Positions 23,701 through 37,000 of a stretch of DNA of 64,000 nt are shown here, piece by piece. The notes beneath the pieces are model-generated. The model searched no databases. It had not been told where the DNA came from and worked only from the letters and a program-made list of their open reading frames with translations. Each line of letters starts with the position of its first letter. Within the stretch, counting starts at the first letter, position 1. The position numbers and the translations under genes were made by a program. The stretch lies in contig NC_092571.1 of assembly GCF_037975245.1 (NCBI RefSeq), positions 16,981,917 through 17,045,916 of the forward strand, in the 5' to 3' direction. Source of the DNA: Apostichopus japonicus. Its lineage: Eukaryota > Echinodermata > Holothuroidea > Aspidochirotida > Stichopodidae.

Positions 23701-25825
23701 CCATTTTGAAAATACCCGTATGTCATTGTTTGGAGTACGAACCTGAAGACGAGTCTTTCTTTCATGTTATCGAAAAGAAGACCGGTAAAATCACCACAGT
23801 CAAATACAGAACAGTTGCCTTATTTGGTATGCACGTAGTCAATTCGTACGAAGAAGACGGCCATATTGTTTTCGATCTTTGTTGCTATGACGACGATTCC
23901 ATCCTCAACAAATTCTACCTCGAGTACTTACGGAACGGTGACAAAACGGGAAGCAGATCGTTCCCGAGACCAGAACTGAGGCGATTCGTCCTTCCACTTA
24001 ATGTTAATGAGGTAAGAAAACTTGGAACTATCCAAGCGCGTTTTTTTGGGGGGTTTTCATTAGCCTACACGGTAGGCGCTAGCTATTGGTAGCTTCAGAA
24101 AATTACACTAGCCATGGCTAGCAGGATGATACGTATTATAATGCAATGCATATTCATTAATGTTGACAATGATTTCTCAACAAGTGAACGTGGGAGCTAG
24201 GAGGGGTGGGGTCAAGCCTCCCCCCCCCCATCGTCCCCCAACCGTTCCCTTCATGTATCCAATGAGTATAAGTGACCTTTATTTCCATCGTAAAATTGGC
24301 GATGTTTACGATTTTGCCCCTTTGCTTTTAACCAACCAACAGAACACTACAAAAGGTGTCAACATAGTAACGTTACCGGATACGCAGGCAACAGCAATGA
24401 TTCGCGACGACGGAACAGTTTTCCTGAACTACGAGGTCGTTTCTGAAATCGGGATTGACATGCCGAGAATCAACTACAACGGTTTCGCTGGAAGAAAGTA
24501 CAAGTACGCTTTTGGATGTGCAAACCAAGCCGCCGGTGAATTCATGAACACGGTAAGTTTTTCTTTCCTGAGCGCGGGGGGGGGGGGGGGGGGGAGGGCG
24601 GGAGGGGGAATTCTTCAAGTACATTCGAAGCAAGTACAAAACCTAAATGTTGTATGACCAGAACACGCTAAACCAATTCTAACAAAGCAGAGAAAATGCG
24701 CATGACTTTATTATGCACGCTTGGCGATCAGTAAGATGGTAAAATATGTCTGATTCATCCGAATAAATACATTTGGACCTCCTCTGTCCACCAACGCACC
24801 AGCAACACTTTTCTAGAAAACCCAAAGTCAAAAGAGAACGTGAGCGCAAACGCGACGATGACCTCATCGTCATCAAACTGCACCAATAACTCAGCACGAG
24901 AGTCCTTCCTTACATAAAACCTGTAACCATGGTAACATGACGACGGTGTTACATTTTCATAAGGAGTGTTGTCATTCTTACAACCACAAATATCCCCATT
25001 TTTTCAATTATAAAAAAGGTTGTCAGTTTTTCAAGCCTCAAAATTGAATAAAACATAAATAAAACATCTTTAACTACAAGAGTTTCGTTTGAAGAACAAG
25101 ATGAAAACGGACAACTTGATTTAAATATGTGTATACTTTTCTCTTTTTGTTTAGCTCGTTAAAGTTGATCTTCCAACAAAGAAATGTAAGACATGGTACG
25201 AGAAATTCTGCTATCCTTCAGAACCAAACTTCATTGAGAGACCGAATTCCACCGAAGAAGATGATGGTAAGTTTGAATGGAATATATGCATATTCATACC
25301 ATCATGAATATTTATTTGGAACGGATTCATTGTGCTGAATAGTACTGTGCAACATATAAAGAAAAATGCATTTCTTACCGGTGAATTTGAAATATATTTA
25401 CCGAGTGATGGCGGGTTGAGATAAGTGAGAGTGAGATGGGGTGGGGAGGGGGGGGGGGGGGAATCAGGCCATTTTACCTAACACAATAAAGTGGTTGATT
25501 CTGTAAACAAACTTTCATTTATTTTGTGAACGTCGTCTATTGATTAATCCTTATTGCCGCTCTGTTTATTTGTTGGTTCGATTGTTTGTTTCAAATTAGC
25601 TGTTGTCGCCTTTAAATCATAATATTTATATTGTTTGTACTTTCAATTTTTTATTTTTTTTTAAAATCTCTTCCAGGGATTATTATGAGCACCGTCATTA
25701 ACACGGCCAAACAAAACTCCTTCCTGTTGATACTAGACGCGAAGAGCTTCGAAGAGATCGGTCGAGCTGAGATTCCCGAAGATGTTCATTATCCAATGAC
25801 TTTTCATGGTGAATACATCGGCTAG
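17689..25825 (+). CDS. BCO1: Carotenoid cleavage oxygenase (beta-carotene oxygenase-like), complete, 7 exons
   Basis: Joining 17689-17773, 21829-22232, 23215-23356, 23548-24011, 24343-24552, 25155-25266 and 25677-25825 gives 1566 bases in one frame, 521 residues plus TAG. The family cleaves carotenoids or retinoids with a non-haem Fe(II) held by four His on a seven-bladed propeller. The four ligands are visible: His178 (SAHAQKDRDG), His235 (SYYHSFG), His306 (FGMHVVNSYEEDG) and His516 (FHGEY). Family signatures also include WLTGSLLRNGPGKFEVG (34-50), HWFDG (56-60) and PDPC (106-109). Second-shell acids Glu145 and Glu458 (YPSEP) are present, but the third position is Asp404 (IDMPRINY), where relatives have Glu. 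Length is normal for animal BCO proteins. The first Met has a good start context (ACAATGG), and no mitochondrial presequence is obvious, which favours a cytosolic BCO1-type enzyme. BCO1 versus BCO2 needs a tree. The family and gene structure are secure. Confidence 0.93.
17774..21828 (+). other. Oxygenase intron 1 (4.06 kb)
   Basis: GT-AG intron, phase 1. It holds poly(G)/poly(C) runs near 18581-18592, 20264-20271, 20725-20741 and 20921-20931, an A run at 18841-18855 and a TAGGCCTA at 18336, but no recognisable exon or defined transposon. Large first introns often carry regulatory sites. None could be named here. Confidence 0.75.
21829..22232 (+). CDS. BCO1: Oxygenase coding exon 2
   Basis: Acceptor CATACAG and donor AAA|GTGAGT. 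Encodes residues 29-163, the most conserved N-terminal block: GSLLRNGPGKFEVG, HWFDGLALMHKF, SEFGTLGVPDPC and STETFNPRKI with Glu145. In RPE65 the PDPC cysteine region contributes to membrane association. Confidence 0.93.
22354..23003. mobile_element. hAT-type non-autonomous element in oxygenase intron 2
   Basis: The left end CAAGGGCGGCGGAA and right end TTCCGCCGCCCTTG are perfect 14-bp inverted repeats. The element is flanked by identical 8-bp sequences ATGACGAT (22346-22353 and 23004-23011), and 8-bp target duplications are the hallmark of the hAT superfamily. The 650-bp body has no intact transposase. Inside, from about 22735, a second terminus-like sequence (CCGGCGTAGCCAGG) is followed by GAGCGGAGCGCCACC ... 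GGTTGGCGC, shared with the element at 56949-57351. This suggests a nested or composite structure. The exact target duplication points to a fairly recent insertion. Confidence 0.85.
23215..23356 (+). CDS. BCO1: Oxygenase coding exon 3
   Basis: Acceptor TTCGACAG and donor G|GTGAGA. Encodes residues 164-210. It carries the first iron ligand, His178, seven residues before the conserved Gly of DRDGITYNIG. The second His usually seen two residues later (HPH in vertebrate members) is Gln180 here. Confidence 0.93.
23548..24011 (+). CDS. BCO1: Oxygenase coding exon 4
   Basis: Acceptor TTTCGCAG and donor GAG|GTAAGA. Encodes residues 211-365. Includes CSIPARSL and SYYHSFGMTDNYFVFLEQ (His235), then MHVVNSYEEDGH (His306) and RRFVLPLNV. 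CSIPARSL and YEEDGHIVFD look more like BCO1 than BCO2. Confidence 0.95.
24343..24552 (+). CDS. BCO1: Oxygenase coding exon 5
   Basis: Acceptor CCAACCAACAG and donor ACG|GTAAGT. Encodes residues 366-435: TTKGVNIVTL, TATAMIRDDG-type strand and IDMPRINYNGFAGRKYKYAFG. Asp404 replaces the Glu normally preceding the x-P-(Q/R)-(I/V)-N-Y motif. Confidence 0.93.
25155..25266 (+). CDS. BCO1: Oxygenase coding exon 6
   Basis: Acceptor TTGTTTAG and donor G|GTAAGT. Encodes residues 436-472, LVKVDLPTKK ... CYPSEPNF ... EEDD. Glu458 in YPSEP is the conserved second-shell acid. Confidence 0.93.
25677..25825 (+). CDS. BCO1: Oxygenase terminal coding exon 7
   Basis: Acceptor CTCTTCCAG, ending at TAG 25823-25825. 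Encodes residues 473-521: SFLLILDAKSFEEIGRAEIP and the terminal FHGEYIG. His516 is the fourth iron ligand. The protein stops five residues after it, as is usual. Confidence 0.95.
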
Positions 25826-26242
25826 TATATAGCACATCGCAGCTCCGAGCTCGCAGTTCGGTGGATCAAAGTGCAGAGGGTCACCTCTTGGAAGGGATCT
25901 AAAACCGCCTGTTTAACCAGCGGGGTCACTGAGGAATTTGTTAAGTATCGATCCGCGATGTTGGTCGGGCTGACGCCCAGAACGTGAAGTTTTGTCAGTA
26001 CAGGATCTCTTTAAGACAAACTGCAACAGGAAAAATCATGTGGCCTGCCGCAGAGTCTGTGGAGATTAGCACACCAGTCACCCTTGATGTGCGTAGCAGG
26101 TGGTATTCCAAGGCGGGACAAGAAAAAAAAATGAGTAAAAAAGCCCTGTCGTTAAGACATGCTAAAATTTCAATTACTGTAAAAATCAAGAAAATGAAAT
26201 ATTTTACAATCATTTTGAACATCTGTCACAACTAAATCAAAA

Positions 26243-26385
26243 AGCCATGTGAATGTTGTTATGCTATATGTTACTAAATCTAGCCATGTGAATATTGTAA
26301 TGTTAGGCTACTAAATCTAGCCACGTGAATGTTGTCATGTTAGGCTATTTATTCCTAGCCATGTGAATATTGTTATGTTAGGCTT
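26243..26385. repeat. Four-copy repeat of about 38 bp behind the oxygenase stop codon
   Basis: The word AGCCA(T/C)GTGAATRTTGT(A/T/C)ATG starts at about 26243, 26282, 26319 and 26357, each followed by TTAGGCT or a variant and CTAAATCT. If the 3' UTR is long, the array is transcribed. Confidence 0.75.
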
Positions 26386-27263
26386 CTAACGATAATTAAT
26401 TACGTCACCATGGAATTCGTGTATATGTTACGATATAGGCTATAGTATCTCGTCGTGTAAGTTTATAGAATACAACTATATGAAAAGAAAGTGTATATGC
26501 AGGTATAATGTGCGTCTAATGAGCAGGCCTCATTAGTAAAAACAATGACTATGGCATCATTATACTATGTATTTAATTACATATACATACATTGTGTTAG
26601 GCTATGTGTAATTACACTTAATTACACTTTTTTTTTTTGGTCAAAACGATTATGCCTGAATGGTTAGAAGAGTATACTACAACGGGCTTTCAGTTTCAAA
26701 GTGATTAATCAAGAAAGTTTTTCATTTATTTTGTGTCTTATCTTATTATTATTATTTTTTTTAATCATAATTTTGATGATGATTATTAATTATTTTGTTA
26801 GGAAGGTTAGCTAAATATACGAACGAGAGGAAGTTTCTAAATGACCTCCGAAACCTTATTGGTTAAAATAAGTGTGACTTGAAAAGTTGTGAAGCTTATA
26901 CAACAATAGAAACAGTTTTATTAACAATTGCTAATGAATAATTCATATATGTAAATCACGAATGACGTAACGTCTAACGAGTTGGTCCAACTAACGGATG
27001 GTTGAAAATCTTATGCTTACCATTGTCTATTTATGAATTTCGTCATTATTTATGTTTAATTTTATTTAAGTTATATAAATTATTTAAAGAAAGCGTCCAA
27101 ATGATTTTTTTTTTAAATCTTTAACTTATTACGCTGAACTGTTTTGTTTTTCGACTTTTGTTTCCTCCTTGCAAGGAACGGAAATTTATGATTGTGGTAA
27201 ATAACAAGTTTAATTTTCATATCAAGACAATGTATTGCTTTGTTATCAAGTTTTGATTACCCA

Positions 27264-27269
27264 AATAAA
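27264..27269 (+). terminator. Candidate poly(A) signal AATAAA
   Basis: Canonical AATAAA about 1.44 kb after the oxygenase stop codon, in AT-rich DNA. A second AATAAA lies at 27619-27624. Either or neither could be used. Confidence 0.3.
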
Positions 27270-27640
27270 TCGTAGATTCCTTCTAATTCATGTGTTTTAA
27301 TATGTCATTGAGACAAAGGGAAAACAAAGATTTAAAAGAAAAGATTAATTAAAGAATTAATTAAAGAATAAGATTGTACCATGTATAACGATCACGAAAT
27401 GTCCGCTTGTTTGGTGCTTAAGAAAGTTAAACGTAAAGATAAACTCTGTTAACATTCCTTCTTGTTATATTCAATTGCTTCTTCCTATTAATGTTATTAT
27501 AAATTAAAGGCTGGTCCCTTTGTCTATTTATTTAAACAATGTGCGATGTTATTTTAAGTCTGTAATATTATGCGAAATGACAGAAAATTAATATTGAATG
27601 AGACAGAAAAGAATTATAAATAAAAATTGAAAGTTTTGAC

Positions 27641-29281
<1,641 letters not shown>

Positions 29282-29371
29282 GGTTACCGGTTTACCTACC
29301 TTGATGGATTACAAAGGACCCTGGATGGCCGCCCAGGAGAGAAGAACAGTTTGGAGAGCCAAATGATTTGA
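29282..29371 (+). CDS. Weak candidate terminal exon (30 codons)
   Basis: Preceded by a strong polypyrimidine acceptor (TTTTCCCCGTCTTCTTCATT then TCCCAG). In phase 0 the sequence reads GYRFTYLDGLQRTLDGRPGE followed by nine more residues and TGA. The composition looks protein-like, unlike the surrounding DNA. No upstream partner exon was found and I do not recognise the family. It could be the last exon of an unknown gene, a TE-derived exon, or chance. Confidence 0.2.
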   Translation, partial: GYRFTYLDGLQRTLDGRPGEKNSLESQMI

Positions 29372-30094
29372 GCCCGTTGGCATGACAATGACATCAATAC
29401 AATTCCACTTGAAAACCCGATCTATAAAATGTTCAACCTATCAACAAGCCCGTCAGTTTGTACCACTTCTGCTGAGTCCCTCCCAACCCCCCCCCCCACC
29501 CCGTTCTCCACCCACAACCAACACGAACACTAAAGCCACATTCGAGCAACCCCCATTACAGTTTTCTCGGTAGAAAACTTATTTGCATTGCGTTGTCTCG
29601 ACTTGATCTCCTTTGCTAATGTATAAACTTAAGTTGTATGTAGGTGCAATTAACATTAATATGAACTAGATTACCTTTACTGATATCACAACAGATCAGT
29701 CTCGATATCTCACGTAAAAAAACCTCTTACACAAAGAGTCATTGTCTGTATAAGACTACTGTGCAGACTTGTGCTATACGAGGTGATCTTTGCAAAGAGT
29801 CGGAGCTATTAAGCGCTTGTTGTGAGCATTATTTTATAACAATACTTTGAAAAACAAAATGTGAAGACAAAACGAGCTCTGTTAAGGGGATAAATGATCT
29901 GTACCTATATCTTTACCTCTATTTGGAAGATATAACAACTACCCCCCCCCCCTCCCATCCTGTATAGGCCGATATCAAACTTACTTTACTTAGCATTCAG
30001 AGCAGTGTTTTTTAAAGACGTTGATTACACATTAATGTGTATGTGTGTGGTGGCAGAGGGTGAGGCAAGGATTAAAGAGAGGACTAGGAGAGGG
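29372..30094. other. Unassigned DNA
   Basis: Short frames only. Poly(C) runs near 29490-29499 and 29942-29952. Confidence 0.4.
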
Positions 30095-30561
30095 CGTATG
30101 GAGAGCCGTTTTAACATTTAATAAGGAATTTCAGATATCTCGAAATAATTTCAGATATCTCAAATTAAATTACAGAAATCTCCAATTTATTTAAGATATC
30201 TACAAATAATTGCAGATATCTTAAAATCAATTTCAGATATCTCGAAATCCCAGAGAATTTCAGATATCTGAAATTGAATTCGAGATATCTGAAATTGAAT
30301 TCGAGATATCTGAAATTGAATTTAAGATATCTGAAATTGAATTCGAGATATCTGCAATTCTATTTCAGATATCTGAAATAGAATTGCAGATATCTCGAAA
30401 TTCAATTGCAGATATCTCGAATTAAATTGCAGATATCTCTAATTCAATTTTAGATATCTGAAATAGAATTTTAGATATCTCGAATTCAATTACAGATATC
30501 TCTAATTCAATTTCTGATATCTGAAAATTCCCGATTAAATGTTAAAATGGCTTTCCATACG
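30095..30561. repeat. Fold-back unit 1: GATATC palindrome array with inverted ends
   Basis: The left end CGTATGGAGAGCCGTTTTAA(CATTTAAT) and right end ATTAAATGTTAAAATGGC(TTTCCATACG) are inverted copies with two mismatches. Between them lie about 18 GATATC hexamers, mostly as AGATATCT in units of about 21 bp such as GAATTCGAGATATCTGAAAT. Each unit is itself near-palindromic, so either strand can fold at many registers. No ORF. It resembles fold-back or satellite-bearing DNA elements, but I know of no named family with this unit. Confidence 0.85.
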
Positions 30562-31015
30562 TACGCCATTTTAACATTTAATCGGGAATTTCTGCATATG
30601 CATTTCAGATATCTGGAATTCAATTGCAGATATCTCGAATTCAATTTCGGATATCTCGAATTAGAATTGCAGATATCTTGAATTCAATTTCAGATATCTC
30701 GTATTCAATTTCAGATATCTGAAATAGAATTTCTGATATCTCAAATTAAATTTCGGATATCTCGAATTAAATTTCAGATATCTCGAATTAAATTTCAGAT
30801 ATCTGAATTAGAATTTCAGATATCTCGAAATCTATTTTAGATATTTCGAATTCAATTGCAGATATCTGAAATAAAATTTCAGATATCTCGAATTAAATTT
30901 AAGATATCTCGAATTTAATTTTAGATATCTGAAAGAGAATTTTAGATATCTAAAATAAGAAACAATTTAAGATATCTAAAATTCCGGATTAAATGTTAAA
31001 ATGGCGTTCCATAAG
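30562..31015. repeat. Fold-back unit 2: second GATATC array
   Basis: Starts CGCCATTTTAACATTTAATC and ends GATTAAATGTTAAAATGGCG(TTCCATAAG), again inverted. It holds about 17 GATATC hexamers in 20-22-bp units. It abuts unit 1 through CCATACGTACGCC, so the two units share or touch their termini. The open frame starting at 31001 begins inside this end and is not a gene. Confidence 0.85.
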
Positions 31016-34000
31016 AGCGGTGAGAAGGCTATTTTAGGGGGAGGGGGAGGAGATGGGGGAGGAGGGGTTTCACGATACCAAGCAGTTTTGATTAAAGGGG
31101 CAATACCCTGTCATCATGGAAAAGGTGACAGAAGGATTCCCACTTTTTCCCTTGGCTTGTCGATCCTGAGGGAAACTAGAATGAATTCCTTGAAAACATT
31201 TATTCGAGCCAAAGGGACAATGCGCCAGGGAATGTCACGCTTGTTTCATCTCCCAGCAAAAACTCTTGCTATAGAGTGATATCATGGAGAGACCAACTAT
31301 AGCTGTAATCGGAGAACCCCACATTCCCAACCCCCGTCACTAATAAAAAGGCCTGTACCCATACCCGCTAAAGGAGTCGGCCCCGGTATTAACGCCATTT
31401 GGAACCCCTAGGCACCATATCTCCCATGCATCCCTACCCGACACCCCCTCAACCACAAGACTTTATTCGAATTTTGCATGAATTTTGATAAATAATTAAG
31501 AACAAAAACAAGTTATGTGTGACTAGAATTGTTCACGGAGGTCCTATAGATCTGGGGGGCTCCTTGACCTCGGGACACCTAAACACTATTGGCTCAATCT
31601 GCCCATTGGATAAACTGGCACTGTGCTGAAGGACGGATGTTGAACGATCTTGCGTGCGCAACAGTACAGAATTGTATGGCACCAAACTCACATTTTACTT
31701 GAAAATGTAAACATTCCACAAGAATGTACATAAAACGTTTAATAATGATCGATCAACATTATTTATAGCAATGGAATATTTACGATAAATCATTCAGAAT
31801 CTACGACAAGGCTTTTGATTCTCAAAGTATTTTACCAAACAATGTTGTGATGTTTAATGTCCAGTATTCTTTGGCCTTGGTGGTTGAACTCGGGATTGTA
31901 TTTTCGAGAAGATATCTGCCAGGTGTATAAAGAGATCCTCTCGGCACTATAAAAATATACCAGGATAATATTTATGACAACAATTTTAAATTTAGATACT
32001 TCGTTTCTTTACATCTGAAGAAAACTTCACAGGAAGAAGAAAGCGGGGGGGGGGGGGGAGGGGTGGATTAAAATGTTTATTTCTTTGACTTCAGAACTTC
32101 CTTCATAAATCTACTGAGACAGTATGAAAATACTGCGTCACACCTCAGGTCCAAAGAAGTGTTTCGAATAAAATTATGATGGTTATACATTTTTTATAAA
32201 TCATCCAAGATAACGTTGCTTGGTCACGACAAACAAACAAACAAGCAACTCGATCCATTCTCAAACCTAGTCCCCTTACATGCATGGGGTGGGGGGGGGG
32301 TGACCACGTGATCACGACGATGTTCTTCACTGAAGTATCATCGAGTGTCCCTTCGAAAAGGGACTAGATTACAACTGCACGTGATGTGATGATCCTGGTA
32401 AAAGATTGACACTTTTTGCCTCTCTTACAACCAACGATCATGGCGTGTAAAAGTATAGGCATACACTTCGCCTCACAACACAACAAGGCATCATCCTATT
32501 GGTAACGTTGTAAAGATGTGTTGAACCCCTTGGATAAAATCAGAACCAGATTGTACCGCTTTGCTCTAGAAGTGATAACCGGAACCGTCGTACATAATAT
32601 GAAACGGCGCATAACATGAACGGTTTGACAACAAATCTTCACGGTGCACCTATTATATTTCACGCATAGCACTATACAACGCCATAATAGAATTGTACAT
32701 AGGTCAAAGGGTTCTTTAGTTCGTGCTCCATAGCACCATTCTGATTGCACAACAACAATAATAACAACAACAACAAAAAGAAGAAGAAAAAAAGTCGCAG
32801 TCCGACAAATTTCATTTATCGTAAGACAAAAGTTTAAATGATTATCAACTATATTTTTACCGTATCGTATCCCGTATCAAAAGTAGTGCATGGAAAACGG
32901 GTCGACTATAATAATTACACAGTTTCGAATTCTTTTTAGTCGTGTTAAGGACGTATTGTATCGAATCTATAGGATGAACGGGGCTTTAAATGCTGTCACT
33001 CTCGTTATCAAATTATAGGAGAAGAGAGAGGGGGGGGGGGGGAGGGGGAGGTGACGGGCAAAACAAAGGAAATTTTGTTTCGCACTTCCCGGTTTAGACT
33101 TTCAAAAATGAAACCTGAAGAAAGATACGATCCCACCAAAGATGGAAAGATTATAGAGGAATTTTAAGGAACTTATTATCTCTTAAGATATCCCTCTCGT
33201 CAGAGAGAATGACTTTAGCCATCCTCTTCTTCATATCCGTCTGAACACGCCCCACCCGCCCACTCCCTCGCCCACCCGCCCACTCCCTCGCCCCACCCGC
33301 CTGCATTCCCCTCCCTTGTCTTTCTCTCCCAAATAGAGAGTAAAGTGGATGGTATTGTTTTTAAAATGATGACATAAAAAACTTTGAGCAACGTCGTTTA
33401 ATCCCTAAGACAATTGCCACATCCTATAGCCTTCTGTGCCATATATATCGGTATTCTCACATACCGGTATTCTCACATACCGGTATCCACGGAATGAAAA
33501 CTCTCACATAGCTATACCTTGTGGTACGGATTATATATGCAGTTAACGTGACATAGAACCAACCATCACCGCCCCCACCCCTCCCCCTCCATTCCAACAA
33601 TAAAGGCAAATGGAAACAGCACTGGATTAATCATTCTATCCAAGACTTAGTCCTTCACCTACAAAACTGGTATCTAGCGCTCTGTAGGTAAAGATCTTTC
33701 TTAAAGCAAGATGCTGAGGATACAACATCAACTAATTTGAAATGGCTGATGGGTTTTTTTTCTGTTCAAAAAAATTGTTCCGTGGACGTCTTTATTTGAT
33801 AAACCTTTGTTTCTGAGAAACAGCTTTACGGCCCAAAAAGAGCTTAGAGGTATTTCTTAGAGCAAAGTTTTTTTTCTCTTGTCGAACAATAATATTAATC
33901 ATCTTATGCCACCGGAACGGTTATCCCCCTGTCGGATCAATTCACAGAAATAATACAAAATATAAGAGAAGAGAATGACAAGAAAAAAGTGGGGGGGGGG

Positions 34001-37000
34001 GGAAAGATGGGGCGGGGTGATGTTTTGAAATTTTAAGTTTCGTTAACTCTATGTTCCTTTTGCTGTCAAGATAATTATAACATAATGTTTGCATAGCAGT
34101 GCAAGGCTGGTCCAGAGATTTCTTAAAAGAATGGGGTGGGTGAGGGTGGGGTGGGGGATTGAGGCTGGCGACAAGTATCGTTAGATACCGAAGTTATTGA
34201 GGATATTGCGGTGCATAAGAAACCATGGGATCAAAAGTATGAAATGCCTGCGCACCAGACGTGTTAAATTTACCCAACCTTATTTTGAGCAATTCTTTTG
34301 TTTGATTTTGGGCTGCTTTTGCAGCTATTATTCAGTGCTAAAAACATTTCGAAAGAAGATTCCAGGGAGTAACTCCCGCCATTGCTTACTTGCAGAGGGC
34401 AGAATGGAAATCCTGCAGGTAAATTAGGTCCACAAAGAAAATCATTTACCACTGCATCCAACAAGTTGCTTTAAGATAGAACAGAAATACAGTGACACTA
34501 CTCTGTACTGGGTATAACCAATAATGTCAGCTAAAATTAATCTTTAACTTTGCCCTTTAAATGTTTTTCAAATCGTGTCGACAGCGTATTACAAGGTATG
34601 TCTTTCATGTCGATGAGGTTTAATGCTAACATGTCATTCCTCAAGGTCATAAATCACTATAACTTTAAACATACTTTCAATGCAAAGAACTAAACTGCTT
34701 TCTAGTATGTTTATGATTAACTTCACCTAAATGTTTTGCCCATTTATTTAGAATGACTGTGACGGAGGTGCAAATATGAACAGCTTTATAGCAACGGTGA
34801 CAAAACACATTGTTAAAGTAGGTCAACCCAATGAAACCTATCCTCGTTATCCTACCATGCTGACATATATATGAGCCTATACACTGCACGTCATCTCACG
34901 TAGAGGTCCCGGAGGGTGCTGCAGGTATTCCCGGGGGAGTCCATACGCGGAGGTGTTGGGTCCCCCACCCCCTCCCCCTTGCTATGAAAATAAAAGCAAT
35001 CGGTCTCCAAACGATGTCAATCTGGTCGCAAAATTGGTGCCGAATTCAGCATGGTCTAACCATAAGCGTAATAGGACAACAATGAAGAAAATGATAACAA
35101 AATCCTCTCTGTTTCTAGCTTATGTCTACACAGTTACCAGATTGGGGTGTATATTTGGCTGACTAAATGTTTAGAGCTTCCGGGGTTTCACCCCAAATAT
35201 AGTCTTTAAATACGATCCGCTAAACCTCGCTACGAGAAAACATCAAATATATAACTAAAAAGAACTGCATTTGCAGGCTGCAAATACGCAGTATTGTCGT
35301 GCGCGTGGATTGTTTGCAGTATTATTTTTTCGGTTGTTCATGGTGTTATTTTTTGGGCGGACAACAGGGAGTATAGTCATGTATGTACCTACAACGTGCT
35401 ACGCAGCTAGCCTCTGTAACTGCAAACGTACAGAAACAATATGAAACTTTAAGTTTCAACTTCCAGTCATGTAGGTATCGTTCACTTGCCCAGTAAAGCC
35501 AATATTGTAACGCGCACGCGCGCTACAATAACAACGACGTATATCCTTGGAGAGCTACCAGGACTCTTGAGTGAATTTGCAGAGAAATTTGAGAGTAATT
35601 CCTGTGTTTTTCTGAAAATGCGGCAGCTTCCGTTTTACGTCGTCCACTTCTACCCAACAACAGTGTACAGCTGTAATTCTTAAACAAATTGCCACTTTGT
35701 TGGTTTATTTCTATAAACGTTAATCAGTCTCAAACCCCTGCCCCCACCCCCTTTGCAAAATGGTGAATGTACCTTCATGGGTATACCTTACCACATCTAG
35801 AGTAGCACACATCTTCCTGGAAAGGTTAACAATTGTTTGGAAAATTCTCTAAATGGACCACCTACATAGGACTTTTCGTTTTGGCATTTGCAGGTTTCAT
35901 CATTAATTTTCATGTATGTATATTGAAGAGGATGAAGTAAGTTACCGAATACGTACAACAACAACAGCAACAACAAAAAAATCAGAAGGATTGAAGGCGA
36001 TATGAAATATTTTAAAAATTAGTTACCTCCTATCAAATGAGTATGAAATGATTAACCGTACACTTTTGTTTTGTCACGAAATAAAGCTTCTGTTTGTTGT
36101 GAGAGGGATGGCGAGAGGGTGCCAGAGAACTTACCTCGATGACGTATGCGCGATCCCTGACGTTTGATACAGGGAAGATAAGGGGGGGGGAGGGCGGGGC
36201 AAGGGGATAATCGTCATGGATTGATATAATCGGCAGTGATTATTATTGATGCGACAATTTACGAAGCGTCACCCTGGAGTATGTTAAGGCTGTCTAAACA
36301 TGTAGCTAGTATGTCTAACACTTTGTCATTCAAAAATAACACAAGTATACACAAAATAAAAACAGAAAAGAGAGAAGGGAAAACTGTGTCTGGGTGGTCT
36401 AAACGAAATCGTTGCTTTCTCTTCTTTTTTTTCCGTCAATGAACTCGGGAAAGATTTCCTAGAGAACTCGTGCGCAGATTTAATATATATCTTGAGCATG
36501 TTTATGGATCAGTTTTTATCCGTAAAGAGTTAGATAAACTGAAATTACAAGTTGACAAATATGATCATAGAGGTACCTTGTCATATTTCAAATAAAGCAC
36601 GCCAATAACGGTACGTGCCGCATTCATGTATATAGGGACAAGGTATGTACACTGACACCCTGACATAAGACGTGGATGAGGATGTTAAACTGTGCGTGCC
36701 AAAAGTTTAGACATATCGGTGAAATCACCGTAGAGCGCGAACACGGAGAAAAGTCATTTTTCTGGAAAATAACACCACTTGGAGGTACGTGACGGAATGG
36801 TTACTGGTGGACTTAACTACACACGAACGTACTATGTGACGTATATGGTCAAAATCGAGAACATGATCGGCCAACCTTGGGACTACAAAAAAAAAAAAAA
36901 AAAAATCGCTAACATGTCACTGTAACATAGCTATACTCATGGTTAGGTGACAAAGCATGCGAAAGAGCTGAAAACAAAAAGTTTTAAAAAACAAAAACAT

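Larger units (their letters stand above)
25826..27640 (+). other. Probable 3' UTR / downstream flank of the oxygenase gene
   Basis: No ORF of note. AT content rises steadily, and AATAAA hexamers occur at 27264-27269 and 27619-27624. A four-copy tandem repeat of about 38 bp lies at 26243-26385. The length of the true UTR cannot be fixed from sequence alone. Confidence 0.45.

Noticed and set aside
31001-31279. 92-codon + strand frame
   Set aside because: Its start lies in the terminal repeat of the GATATC fold-back unit and its body is Gly-rich from a GGGGGAGG run.
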